A stretch of 15,485 nucleotides of DNA from Anaerolineae bacterium (GCA_025454715.1 JALONY010000032.1:1-15485), one strand, 5' to 3'. Numbered from the stretch's first letter, positions 1 to 7,774 are shown. Numbers and translations: made by a program. Notes: generated by a model not told the origin, from the letters alone.

Positions 1-554
1 TGGTGCCCGGGCTCGACCGGCAACTGGTGACGTGGGGCGCCAACCAAGGCCAAGCCATCTGGGGCGAGGGGCAGGCATGGCGCTTGCTGACCAGCACCTT
101 TTTGCACGGCGGCCTCATCCACCTCGCCTTCAACATGCTCACGCTCCAAAACATCGGGGCGGCCATCGAGCGCTTTTATCGGACGGGGCGGTTGCTGGCG
201 CTGTATTTCGCCAGCGGCTTGGGCGGGGCGTTGCTGAGCGCGTTGCTCAACGACCCGCGCAGTTTGTCGGTCGGGGCATCGGGCGCGGTCTTGGGCTTGG
301 TGGCCGCCGACTTGGCGATGGTCATGCGCGTGCGCTACCTCAGCCCACAGCATTTCGACCGGCAACTGCGCGGCAGCGCCCTATATCTGGCCATGCTGAT
401 TGGCATCGGCTTCTTGCCGGGTTCCATCATCGACAATTGGGGGCACATCGGCGGGCTGGTGACGGGAGCGTTGCTGAGCGGGTATTACTTGCGCGGGCGG
501 CTGGGGCAACACCTCGAGCGGGTGGTGCGCCGCAACCTCACCCCAGCGGGCTGA
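1..554 (+). CDS. Rhomboid family intramembrane serine protease (5' end outside window)
   Basis: Rhomboid proteases cut transmembrane substrates within the membrane using a Ser-His dyad. Reading from the GTG at position 3, the HxxxxHxxxN signature of helix 2 (FLHGGLIHLAFNM) is at residues 34-46. The nucleophile motif GASGAVLG gives Ser93, and the partner His148 lies in WGHIGG (residues 146-151). Several hydrophobic segments surround these motifs. The first transmembrane helix and N-terminus expected of the family are missing, so the GTG at 3 is probably internal and the gene starts before the window. All catalytic residues are present, so the product should be active. It converges on the recombinase gene, with only 13 bp between the two stop codons and no clear terminator. 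The family assignment is secure; the substrate is unknown. Confidence 0.9.
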   Translation, partial: VPGLDRQLVTWGANQGQAIWGEGQAWRLLTSTFLHGGLIHLAFNMLTLQNIGAAIERFYRTGRLLALYFASGLGGALLSALLNDPRSLSVGASGAVLGLVAADLAMVMRVRYLSPQHFDRQLRGSALYLAMLIGIGFLPGSIIDNWGHIGGLVTGALLSGYYLRGRLGQHLERVVRRNLTPAG

Positions 555-567
555 GCCGAAGGCCGGC

Positions 568-1608
568 CTAGCCCCAAAAGTCCTCGTCGGCGGTGTCCAG
601 CAGGTCGCTCATCAGCAAAGCCCCCTCGTTGCGTTGTGGCAACCGGTTGATGTAGCGCTCGGTCACGGTCACGGTGCTGTGGCGCAACAGGCGGCTGATT
701 TTCTCGATTGGGACGCCCGACTGGTGCAATGCACCGGCCACCGACCGCCGCAGGTCGTGCGGGGCGACGTGCCCAATCTGGGCGTGCTTGGCCGCCAAAT
801 CGACCAACGACAGCACCCCCTCGGGCGTCATGCCGCCGGTGCTGACGCGCCCGCCCTTCCAGATGCGCCGAATCAGCGGGGACTCTTGGAACAAGCCTTT
901 GGTATTGGCCAAGCACAGCTTGCGCCACGGCTCCAGCAAGCGCACCACGTTGGGCGGCACATCGACCGGCGCGACCTTGCGCCCCTTGCCGTGGATGCGT
1001 AAGACCACGCGGTCGTCCTGCTTGCTCAGGTCGCCCCAGCGCGCCACGCACAATTCCTCGCGCCGGAGTGCCATGGTGCACAGCATGGCCAATGCCACGC
1101 GGTTGCGGGCGGCTTGCGCGTCGCTGGTGGCCATTTGGGCACCGGCTTCCATCAGCAAGCGCACCTCGCGCAACGACAGCCAACGACCGGTGCGTTGCCC
1201 GTCTTCCGCACGGGGGGTACGCACCCGCGCCATCGCCGCCGAGATGGTCTCGTCCATCCATCCGGCCTCGGCGAACAGGTCGGCCAGCGTGATGACCGCG
1301 GCGCGGGCTTGCTCGATGCCTTGTTTGCCGTGGTTGCGGCTGATGAGCTTGCCCAGCCATGCGCGCAACATCGGCGGGCTGAGCAGGCCGCGCAGTTGCT
1401 CGACCGCGAGGGTTTGCATCCGCAGGGTGCGCTGGTCGCCACGGGTCGGCTTCAGGCCGCCCATATCGGCCAAGAACGTATCGACCCAGCGAAAATAGGC
1501 GCGGGCGGTGTGGGGGCTGGCGGCGCGCCCGGGGAGCACCGCCGCAAAGTTGAAGGTCAGGGCGTGCGGGTCGGACAGGCCGCCGCGCCCGAACGGTTGG
1601 AGGGTCAT
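568..1608 (-). CDS. Tyrosine recombinase / phage-integrase family protein
   Basis: This 346-residue protein should catalyse site-specific DNA strand exchange. An N-terminal SAM-like core-binding region covers roughly residues 20-130, and the catalytic domain roughly 140-335. All expected catalytic residues are visible: Arg182 in LRREEL, Lys208 in HGKGRK, His284 and Arg287 in HDLRR, His310 in LLRHS, and the Tyr319 nucleophile in TERYINR. Size and layout are like XerC/XerD or chromosomal integrases, but nothing shows it to be the cell's dif recombinase, so no symbol is given. Its ATG overlaps the stop of the upstream methyltransferase gene (ATGA), which implies translational coupling. No att-like direct repeats or phage genes were seen nearby. 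It could be a domesticated integrase or part of a two-gene cassette. Confidence 0.9.
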   Translation of the reverse strand: MTLQPFGRGGLSDPHALTFNFAAVLPGRAASPHTARAYFRWVDTFLADMGGLKPTRGDQRTLRMQTLAVEQLRGLLSPPMLRAWLGKLISRNHGKQGIEQARAAVITLADLFAEAGWMDETISAAMARVRTPRAEDGQRTGRWLSLREVRLLMEAGAQMATSDAQAARNRVALAMLCTMALRREELCVARWGDLSKQDDRVVLRIHGKGRKVAPVDVPPNVVRLLEPWRKLCLANTKGLFQESPLIRRIWKGGRVSTGGMTPEGVLSLVDLAAKHAQIGHVAPHDLRRSVAGALHQSGVPIEKISRLLRHSTVTVTERYINRLPQRNEGALLMSDLLDTADEDFWG

Positions 1609-2477
1609 GCCTTGTCGCGCACCTGCAAGAACTGGCGCAAGAAATCGCCCTTATCCGAGGCAATCAGCACCCCCGCCAAGCGCGACACCTGCATATCGCC
1701 CAGTTGGTAGATGAACTGCGCGACCTGATCGCGCAGCACCTCCATAATGCCCTCCCACGTCACATCGACCGGCAACGACAGCTCCAGCAGGTCGCGCAAT
1801 TGCGCCAGATAGCTCAGGAAGTCGGCCTCGGTGTGGAAGATGAGGGTCGAGGGGATTTCGAAGCGACACACGCCGTAAAAATGGCGCGACAGCACCCGCG
1901 TGCCGCTCTCGAGCGAGAACAAATCGCTGACGGTGGTGGGCGGGCGCACCGAGGACGGGTTGGCACGGGTGAGGATGATGATGGCGCGCCGGATTAACAT
2001 GCGGATTTCGGGGATGGTTTGGTTGCTGTGGGTGGTGGCCATCAAGACGCCCTCGGGCTTGAGCACGCGCTTGATTTCACGCATGGCGGAGTCGAGGTCG
2101 GGCAGGTGATAGAGCATGTGGTTGGCCATCACCACATCGAACGAGTCATCGGGGAACGGCAGGTGTGTGGCATCACCCACCAGCAACCGCCCGTGACCTG
2201 CGGCGGCGTGGTGCGCCAGCATCCCCAGCGATTGGTCGAGCCCGAAATAGTCGATATTGGGGTGGGCTTGGCTCAGCCGGTCGTAATACGCCCCATACCC
2301 ACACCCGACATCCAGCACACGCTCATCACCGCGCCAACGCAGGCCACGCAACGCCCAGCCGGCGAAGTCCATGCGGGGATGGGCGAATTGCTCACGCGCT
2401 TCATACAGGTCGCGGATGCTACGGTCGGTCTCGTAAAAACGCTTGAAGCGTTTAGGGTCATGGAATGGGCTGCTCAT
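1605..2477 (-). CDS. Class I SAM-dependent methyltransferase
   Basis: This 290-residue protein has a Methyltransf_11-type fold. The SAM-binding motif I, VLDVGCGYG, is at residues 54-62. The acidic end of beta2 (GLDQS) is at 79-83, GDATHLPF at 101-108, FDVVMANHMLYHLPD at 113-127, and the post-motif LKPEGVLMATTH at 139-150. This order is typical of small-molecule methyltransferases of the UbiE/BioC-like class, but the C-terminal 130 residues that would set substrate choice are not recognisable. The ATG at 2475-2477 is preceded by CAGG about 8 nt upstream. The gene is first in a two-gene unit with the recombinase, overlapping it by 4 bp, and has its own -10-like promoter at 2521-2526. The substrate is unknown. 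Confidence 0.88.
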   Translation of the reverse strand: MSSPFHDPKRFKRFYETDRSIRDLYEAREQFAHPRMDFAGWALRGLRWRGDERVLDVGCGYGAYYDRLSQAHPNIDYFGLDQSLGMLAHHAAAGHGRLLVGDATHLPFPDDSFDVVMANHMLYHLPDLDSAMREIKRVLKPEGVLMATTHSNQTIPEIRMLIRRAIIILTRANPSSVRPPTTVSDLFSLESGTRVLSRHFYGVCRFEIPSTLIFHTEADFLSYLAQLRDLLELSLPVDVTWEGIMEVLRDQVAQFIYQLGDMQVSRLAGVLIASDKGDFLRQFLQVRDKA

Positions 2478-2520
2478 ATAGGAAACCTGACTGCGCCGCG
2501 CTACGTTCGAAACTGGCCTT

Positions 2521-2526
2521 ACTATA
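2521..2526 (-). promoter_or_regulatory. Probable -10 box for the methyltransferase-recombinase unit
   Basis: On the minus strand TATAGT lies about 44 bp before the methyltransferase ATG, in an AT-richer stretch between two minus-strand genes. No good -35 hexamer is seen at 16-18 bp; the best is AAGGTG. Transcription would start near 2514 and give a leader of about 37 nt. Assignment is by pattern only. Confidence 0.4.
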
Positions 2527-2566
2527 CCCCAATTCTGGCTGTGGCACCTTAAAATTCAGATGTTTT

Positions 2567-3901
2567 CTACGGTTGATAGGTCTGGATGCGCTGTGCGGGC
2601 ACGCGCTGGGCGAGGCGTTGCATGGCGCGGCTGGCCTGATGCACCACCGTGGCGGGGTCGATGCGGCGCAACACGCGGTCACGCACGACGATTTGGCCGT
2701 TGACGATGACCGTCTGCACGTCGGTGGGCAGGGTGTTGTAGACCAGCGACGCGCCGAGGTCGTGCAGCGGCTGGTGGTGCAGCCCGCCGAGGTCTAGCAC
2801 GATCAAATCGGCCAGATAACCGGCCTGTACCGCGCCCAGCCGGTCGGCCATCCCCAGCACGCGGGCGCTCTCGCGGGTGGCAATCAATAACGCCTCGGCG
2901 ATGGGCAAGACCTCGGGCTGGCGGGCGCGGTCTTTTTGGAGCATGGCGCACAGGCGCAACGCCTCCCACAGGTCGAGCGTGTTGTTGCTGACCGCGCCAT
3001 CGGTGGCCAGCCCGACCGCGATACCGGCTTGGCGCAGGGCGGGGATGGGCGTCACGTCCATGCCCAGCTTGAGGTAGGTCTTGGGGGCGTGCGCCACCCC
3101 CACGCCCGCCTCGGCCATCAGCTCGATGTCGGACGGCAACACCCCGCAGGCGTGCGCGAGGATGGTGCCTTGGCGCAACAGGCCGGTCTGCTCTAGCACC
3201 TGAATCGGGGTCAGGCCACGCTTTTGCAGGCTGAGGTCGGTTTGGGCGCGCACCTCGGCGGCATGGATGTGCGCGGGCACGCCCAGCGCATCGACCAAGC
3301 GGGCGCTCCCCCGCAAGAAGTCGTCATCGCAGGTATAGGGGGCGTGGGGCGCAATGGCGGCGGTGATGCGCCCGTCGGCGCTGTTGTGGTGCTGGCGGAC
3401 GAAGCGCTCGGTGGTGTCGAGGGCGGCTTGGCCTTGGCTGCCGAACATCGCCCAGCCCAGCACGCCGCGCATCCCGCTTTCGGCGATGGCTTTCGCCCCG
3501 ACATCCATATGAAAGTAGTGGTCGGCCACGGTCGTCACGCCGCCCAACAACATCTCGGCGGTGCCCAGCAACATCCCCCAGTACACATCATCGGGGTGCA
3601 GGTTGCTCTCCAACGGCCAAATGAACTCGTTGAACCAGCGGTCGATGCTGACATCCTCGGCGAGGCCGCGGAACAGCACCATCGGGACGTGGGCGTGGGT
3701 GTTGATGAGGCCGGGCATGACCACCCGCCCCGCCGCCCGTACCACCTCGTCGAAGTGCGACGGGTCGGCTTGGCCGGTGGGCTGCACATGGGTGATGCGT
3801 TGCCCCTCGACCAGCACGTCGTGGTGCGCCAAGGGCTGCACCCGCGACCCATCGGGCGAGAGGGTGAGGACGGTGGCGTCGAGGAGGAGGAGGGTGGTCA
3901 T
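2567..3901 (-). CDS. mtaD: Amidohydrolase, probable 5-methylthioadenosine/S-adenosylhomocysteine deaminase
   Basis: This 444-residue protein is a metal-dependent amidohydrolase of the ATZ/TRZ group. MtaD enzymes deaminate 5'-methylthioadenosine or S-adenosylhomocysteine to the inosine forms; relatives act on other N-heterocycles. Metal ligands expected for the family are present: His69 and His71 in GLINTHAH, His213 in HIHAAE (with catalytic Glu216), His250 in AHACG, and Asp301 in ATDGAVSNNTLD. The segment from FIWPLE to DHYF (about residues 93-130) is typical of MtaD-like members, as is the HAPYTC stretch at 186-191. A short beta-sandwich is formed by the N- and C-terminal ends. The gene lies 21 bp after the discoidin-like gene and is probably the last of that operon. 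Its RBS is weak. The amidohydrolase assignment is secure; the exact substrate is inferred from motif similarity. Confidence 0.85.
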   Translation of the reverse strand: MTTLLLLDATVLTLSPDGSRVQPLAHHDVLVEGQRITHVQPTGQADPSHFDEVVRAAGRVVMPGLINTHAHVPMVLFRGLAEDVSIDRWFNEFIWPLESNLHPDDVYWGMLLGTAEMLLGGVTTVADHYFHMDVGAKAIAESGMRGVLGWAMFGSQGQAALDTTERFVRQHHNSADGRITAAIAPHAPYTCDDDFLRGSARLVDALGVPAHIHAAEVRAQTDLSLQKRGLTPIQVLEQTGLLRQGTILAHACGVLPSDIELMAEAGVGVAHAPKTYLKLGMDVTPIPALRQAGIAVGLATDGAVSNNTLDLWEALRLCAMLQKDRARQPEVLPIAEALLIATRESARVLGMADRLGAVQAGYLADLIVLDLGGLHHQPLHDLGASLVYNTLPTDVQTVIVNGQIVVRDRVLRRIDPATVVHQASRAMQRLAQRVPAQRIQTYQP

Positions 3902-3922
3902 GTCGGTTGCTCTTGGGTGCGG

Positions 3923-5368
3923 TTAGGGCGCGGTGGTGCCGAGGTGGAAGGCGGCGACGTAATCGCCGAACGTGCGTTGCCCGGGCGACGAGAAGCGATA
4001 CTCGAGGAAGTTGCCCGCGGTGAAGATGTCGGACGGCACGCGGAACAGCGAGTCGAATTGGCCGGTGGGCAGGCGGCGGCCATTGGTGCGGGTGACGAAC
4101 GCGCCTTGGAGCGACACATCCGGCGCGCCATAGCACGACGGGGTGTTGGCGTCATCGCACACCGCAGCCGTGCCGTCCTCCAGCACGATCATGCGGTCGT
4201 CCTCGCCCACCACGTAAATCAGCGAGTCGAGGTCGTTGGTGACCGAAATCATGTAGGCCGAAATATCGACGCCGGAAGCGATGATGTTCTCGCTCAGGCT
4301 CAGGTAGAACGGGTCGCCCGCGCCGTCGCCGCTGCCGTCATTGCTGGTGACGGCCAAGCCCTCGATCAACAGGACGAACTCGCCCGCCGTGCTGCCCACG
4401 CTGCCCACCACGAACGAGACATCGCCGAACGCGCTGCCGGAGTAGGTGAACGGCATTTGTGCCGACAGGGTGCTGGGGCCGACCTCGCCGCTGGTCGGCA
4501 AATCGACGATGAACTCGGCGGCGGCGCTGGAGTCGTCGTTACACAGCGTCTCGTCACCGTCGGTCACGGCCACGATCGGGTCGAAATCGCCGATGCCCAA
4601 CACAGTGGCGGTGTAGCTGAACCCTGCGCGCATGTTGATGGTGACTTGGACGCCGTTATCGAAGCCGCCGCCCTGCGGGCAGACGATGCTGATGCCCGGG
4701 GCGTTGGCGCGGGTGTTGGTGCTGTTGGGCCCGCCCGCGGCGCTGCCACCGCTGGGCCCGCCCCCGCCACTACCCCCGCCGTCGGTGGTCGGGGTGGTGC
4801 CGTCACCGGCCACGCCCACCAGCTCGACCGCGTCGATTTCCGTCCAAGCGCGCTGATCGCGCTGGTCGAGGTACATGCCCACCGCGATGATCGGCTCGGT
4901 GATGGTGGTCACGTCGTAGCTGAAGACGTTGGGGCAGTCGATCGGGTTGAGGTCGGCGCTGTTGGGCAGGATGATTTGCTCATCGGAGCCCTCGGCGAAC
5001 ACCACGAGGCGGGTGATGCTGCCCGGGTTGAAGTTTTGGTGGATGTTGATTTGGGTCGGGATGACCGGCGTGGCGAACGTGACCAACAGCCACTCTTCGC
5101 GCTCGCCATCCCACGTCTGCGACGCCCACGCGCCGCGTTGGTCGGCGCATTGGGTGATGGTGGGGGCACCGACGGCGTTGACCGCCTCCCAGCCCGGGTA
5201 CTCGGAGCTGGCTTGGGCTTGGGTAGCCCATTGGCGCAGCTCGGTGCCGCTGGCCGCCCCGCCACCGCGAGGCTTGCCGTCTTGTGCCCCGACGGGGGCG
5301 GTCGTCATCACCAGTAGCAACGCCATCACCAGCGCGCCCCAAATCGTGTGTCTCGCTCGCGTTTTCAT
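3923..5368 (-). CDS. Secreted discoidin-like / beta-domain protein
   Basis: The ATG at 5366-5368 is chosen because GGAGG lies 8 nt upstream; an in-frame GTG at 5383 would contain that RBS. The product is 481 residues. A signal peptide (about residues 1-28, ending APVGA before QDG) is followed by a galactose-binding/discoidin-like domain at about 44-187, with ASSEYPGWEAVNAVGAPT near its start and WLLVTFATPV at 93-102. A Gly/Ser/Thr linker covers about 189-220. After it comes a beta-rich region at about 226-340 resembling pre-peptidase C-terminal domains (FDPIVAV, then LCNDDSS), and a related C-terminal part with a CDD...SCYG segment. No catalytic motif is seen. It is probably exported and binds carbohydrate or the cell surface. 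It sits 29 bp after the S51-like gene and 21 bp before the amidohydrolase, so it is probably cotranscribed with them. Function is unknown. Confidence 0.8.
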   Translation of the reverse strand: MKTRARHTIWGALVMALLLVMTTAPVGAQDGKPRGGGAASGTELRQWATQAQASSEYPGWEAVNAVGAPTITQCADQRGAWASQTWDGEREEWLLVTFATPVIPTQINIHQNFNPGSITRLVVFAEGSDEQIILPNSADLNPIDCPNVFSYDVTTITEPIIAVGMYLDQRDQRAWTEIDAVELVGVAGDGTTPTTDGGGSGGGGPSGGSAAGGPNSTNTRANAPGISIVCPQGGGFDNGVQVTINMRAGFSYTATVLGIGDFDPIVAVTDGDETLCNDDSSAAAEFIVDLPTSGEVGPSTLSAQMPFTYSGSAFGDVSFVVGSVGSTAGEFVLLIEGLAVTSNDGSGDGAGDPFYLSLSENIIASGVDISAYMISVTNDLDSLIYVVGEDDRMIVLEDGTAAVCDDANTPSCYGAPDVSLQGAFVTRTNGRRLPTGQFDSLFRVPSDIFTAGNFLEYRFSSPGQRTFGDYVAAFHLGTTAP

Positions 5369-5397
5369 CGATGTGGCCTCCACAGCCTGCTTCTGCG

Positions 5398-6144
5398 TTA
5401 GTGCCAGAACACACTCACTTCGATCTTGCCGCTGATGTCGCGCACCTCATAGACGCGCCCCGCGCCGTGGACGATGACCTGCCCGTGGCTGAGCTCCAAC
5501 AGGGTCATCTCGTCGATGGCGGCGACGGTGTGCAGCGCGCCCGTCTGCACCAGATGATAGGCGCGCATCAGCGAGCCACCTTGCGAGGCGCGTACATCGA
5601 CCGCCTGAAAGAGGGGCGGGGCGATGTTGAGCCCCGGGCGCACGTCCACGGTCGAGAGCCCTTCGGACAGTGCGCTGGGGGCGACTTGTACCAGCTCGCC
5701 CCCGTGGGGGTTTTGGTACAGGCTGCCGCCGACGATGGCGTACTGGGTGGCGATGGCCGCGCCCGCGCCGAACCCGCAATAGGGCAGGTTTTCGCGTCGG
5801 AGCGTCCGCAACCACGTGATGTCTTGGCACAATGCGTAGTGTATATCAGGTGTCTTTCCGCCGCACACGAAAACCCCGGTGACTCCCAGCACATCGGCGG
5901 GGGTCATGCCGCGCTCGTTCGAGACGGTCACGACCTCGATTTGCTCGGGCTGCACCCCGACTCGCCGCAGCATGGCGTGGTAATGCTTGAGGTCGTCTTG
6001 GTGGCTCTCGTGGATGACCATCAGCACCCGCAACGGGCGCTGGGGGGTGTGGCAGGCCTCGACGAATGGCCTGAAGCACGCCTCGTCGTGGAGGGCGCGG
6101 GCGAGGTTGAGGCCGCCCCCGTGCAAGAAGACGGGCGTGCTCAT
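5398..6144 (-). CDS. Peptidase S51 / cyanophycinase-like protein with altered nucleophile motif
   Basis: The 248-residue product resembles the type 1 glutamine-amidotransferase-like S51 group (dipeptidase E, cyanophycinase). It has FLHGGG at residues 6-11, VFVCGGKTPD at 91-100, a nucleophile-elbow equivalent GFGAGA at 124-129, a VDVRASQGGSLMR segment at 182-194, and AAIDE at 208-212. In active members the elbow reads GxSAGA; here Gly126 stands where the catalytic Ser should be, so classical serine hydrolase activity is doubtful. The ATG at 6142-6144 overlaps the TGA of the folB remnant (ATGA). This fits operon coupling and is preferred to an upstream in-frame GTG at 6177. It may be a binding, structural or differently acting homologue. 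Confidence 0.75.
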   Translation of the reverse strand: MSTPVFLHGGGLNLARALHDEACFRPFVEACHTPQRPLRVLMVIHESHQDDLKHYHAMLRRVGVQPEQIEVVTVSNERGMTPADVLGVTGVFVCGGKTPDIHYALCQDITWLRTLRRENLPYCGFGAGAAIATQYAIVGGSLYQNPHGGELVQVAPSALSEGLSTVDVRPGLNIAPPLFQAVDVRASQGGSLMRAYHLVQTGALHTVAAIDEMTLLELSHGQVIVHGAGRVYEVRDISGKIEVSVFWH

Positions 6145-6450
6145 GCGGGGTAATCCGCAGGGGTGCGCTCGATGCACACGCCCACGCTATCGGCGAAGCG
6201 CAACGCCCCGGGCTTGTGCACGCGCACCATCACCCACGGCGCGCCCGCCCCAATCACCAAGCGCGCCACCGCGTCGGCCAGCGCCGGTGCGGTAGTTGAA
6301 GGCGTCGTTGGGGTCGTCGGTTTGGCCTGCACGGCGCATGTCCGCGCCGATGCGGAGGGTCAAGACCACGTCTTGCTTGACCCCGATTTCGTGCGCGCTG
6401 AAGCCAATCTCACAGCGCAAGCGCAAGTTATCGATTTCGATGATGTCCAT
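6141..6450 (-). pseudogene. folB: folB (dihydroneopterin aldolase) with internal deletion and frameshift
   Basis: FolB converts 7,8-dihydroneopterin to 6-hydroxymethyl-7,8-dihydropterin in folate synthesis. The first 54 codons from the ATG at 6448-6450 match the FolB N-terminus: MDIIEIDNLRLRCEIGF, Glu21, the VKQDVVLTLRIGADMRRA stretch, and DDPNDAFNYR. The FolB C-terminus (ALADAVARLVI, then WVMVRVHKPGALRFADSVGVCIER) appears in another frame and ends at TGA 6141-6143. The junction is near 6284-6291. About 20 residues normally found between NYR and ALAEAVA are absent, including the Leu-Glu pair of the active site. The missing length must be 2 modulo 3. Read straight, the gene yields only an 87-residue chimera ending near 6187. 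Either a real deletion inactivated it or an assembly error removed about 60 bp. The preserved promoter and overlap with the next gene point to recent damage. Confidence 0.8.
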
Positions 6451-6505
6451 AGGCGAGTTCGTGCGTCCTCGTGCAATGCCCGTGTGTTACTGACGATGAA
6501 CGCTC

Positions 6506-6534
6506 AGTATACCGCCAAATCGGCTCGCTTTCAG
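6506..6534 (-). promoter_or_regulatory. Sigma70-type promoter for the folB-S51-discoidin-mtaD operon
   Basis: On the minus strand CTGAAA (6529-6534, 4 of 6 matches to the -35 consensus) is followed by a 17-bp spacer and TATACT (6506-6511). The -35 box overlaps the stop codon of the anti-sigma gene. Transcription should start near 6499, about 50 nt before the folB ATG. The 12-mer GGCGGTATACTG spanning the -10 box also occurs at the MFS promoter near 10860. Confidence 0.6.
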
Positions 6535-7088
6535 CGAGTCGGGGCATTGTCGTCGTCGAGGGCTTGGCTGACGGCGCGCAAGGCCTCGGGCAGCAGGCGC
6601 AAGATGGCGGCGGCGGTGTCGGGGTCGTCGTGCGCCACCGACTCGGCCTCACGCAGGATTTGCACCATCACCTCAATCAGCATCAGGTGGGTCATGATGA
6701 CGCGGGGCAGGACGGTGCGCGCCAGTTCGGGGCGTGCGGCGGCGTGGATCATCAGCCATGCCGCGCCGGTCATCAGGGGCAGGGCGGCGGCGTTGGCCAG
6801 CGCGATGGCGACCGAGACCGCGCCCCGCGGCACCGGCCAGCGGCGCTTCTTTTGGCTGGCCATAATCTGGCTGATGCGCGCCATCAACCGACCGGCGAGG
6901 CGCTCTGGGGCGCGCTCACGCGGGGCGGCGCTCAGCAGGTCGTGAACCCGCTCGAGGCGGCGGGCGGCACGGGCGGCCTCGCCGTCGGCGCTCAGGTCGC
7001 GCTGGAGCGCGGCCTCTTGGTCGGGCGAGAGCGGCGCATCGAGGGCTTCTTGGACGCGCTGAAGGCGGCGGGCGGTGTTGTCCGACAT
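6531..7088 (-). CDS. Probable membrane anti-sigma factor
   Basis: This 185-residue protein starts 3 bp after the sigma factor stop codon, with a strong RBS (AAGGAG, 8 nt before the ATG). The N-terminal 75 residues are helical and charged, with repeated ARRLxRVxxxL patterns, as in cytoplasmic anti-sigma domains. A basic QKKRR patch (79-83) precedes a hydrophobic segment at about 89-117, and another lies at about 127-145. Position next to an ECF sigma gene plus this layout suggest a membrane-bound anti-sigma factor that holds the sigma factor inactive. There is no HxxxCxxC zinc motif; the protein contains no cysteine at all, so it would not be a ZAS redox sensor. The role is inferred mainly from context. 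Confidence 0.65.
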   Translation of the reverse strand: MSDNTARRLQRVQEALDAPLSPDQEAALQRDLSADGEAARAARRLERVHDLLSAAPRERAPERLAGRLMARISQIMASQKKRRWPVPRGAVSVAIALANAAALPLMTGAAWLMIHAAARPELARTVLPRVIMTHLMLIEVMVQILREAESVAHDDPDTAAAILRLLPEALRAVSQALDDDNAPTR

Positions 7089-7091
7089 GGG

Positions 7092-7676
7092 TTAGTCTCC
7101 TTCGTCCGGCAGCGGGGTATCGCCCAGCAGGTCGGCGAGGCGCTGGCGTGCCCGAAACAAGCGGCTCTTGACCGCGCTGACGGTTTGGCCGGTGGCTTCG
7201 GCGATTTCTTCGTAACCGTGATCGAACCAGTAACGCAGCACGATCATCTGGCGGTCGTCGGGCGACAGCCGATCCAACATCTGCTGTACCCGTGCGTGGA
7301 ACTCGTTCGAGAGGGCGGCCTGTTCGGGCGTCGGGTCGCTACTGCGCAACGTGACGGTGACCGCCTCGTTGTCCTCGTCATCCATCGACAACTCGCCTCC
7401 GCGCCGCTTGCGCAGCATGTCGTAGCAGTAGTTGGTCGTGATGGTCAGCAGCCATGTGCGAAAGCTGGCGCGTGCCACGTCGTAACGCGGCAACACGCGC
7501 AACAAGCGCACGAACACCTCTTGCGCTGCGTCCTCGGCCTCTGCCGCGTTGCCCAACATCCGCATACAGGCCGTGTACACATCGTCCTTGTACGTGTAGT
7601 AAATCTCCTCGAAGGCTTCGGCATCGCCATGGATGGCGCGCTCGATCCACTCGAGCAAAATCGGGTCTTGAGTCAC
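7092..7676 (-). CDS. ECF-type RNA polymerase sigma factor
   Basis: The product is a group 4 (ECF) sigma factor that would direct RNA polymerase to its own promoter set. With the chosen GTG start at 7674-7676 it has 194 residues. Region 2 covers about 21-92: DAAQEVFVRLL at 49-59 is the core-binding part, and FRTWLLTITTNYCYDMLRKRR, starting at 72, is the -10-recognition part. A linker at about 93-120 leads into region 4 at about 135-182, with YEEIAEATGQTVSAVKSRLFRAR as its helix-turn-helix. The GTG is preferred because AGGA lies about 10 nt upstream; a TTG at 7715 would add 13 residues that do not look like family sequence, with GAGGGG too close to it. It forms an operon with the anti-sigma candidate. 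Confidence 0.9.
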   Translation of the reverse strand: MTQDPILLEWIERAIHGDAEAFEEIYYTYKDDVYTACMRMLGNAAEAEDAAQEVFVRLLRVLPRYDVARASFRTWLLTITTNYCYDMLRKRRGGELSMDDEDNEAVTVTLRSSDPTPEQAALSNEFHARVQQMLDRLSPDDRQMIVLRYWFDHGYEEIAEATGQTVSAVKSRLFRARQRLADLLGDTPLPDEGD

Positions 7677-7774
7677 ATGCGCTGTCCTGCGGTCAGGCGC
7701 TCGGCGGACGGGCAAAACCCCTCGCGATAGGGTTTATACGTCCGGCGGGTGCGTCGGGTTGCAATGAACTGGGA

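Noticed and set aside
555..567. Palindromic GGCCGGCC between the rhomboid and recombinase genes as an attachment site
   Set aside because: It is only 8 bp, GC-rich, and no second copy in an att-like setting was seen.
3224..5317. 697-codon open frame on the plus strand
   Set aside because: It is antisense to the amidohydrolase and the secreted protein, both with clear motifs. Its product is rich in Gly, Val, Asp and His without domains, as expected when GC-rich codons are read backwards.
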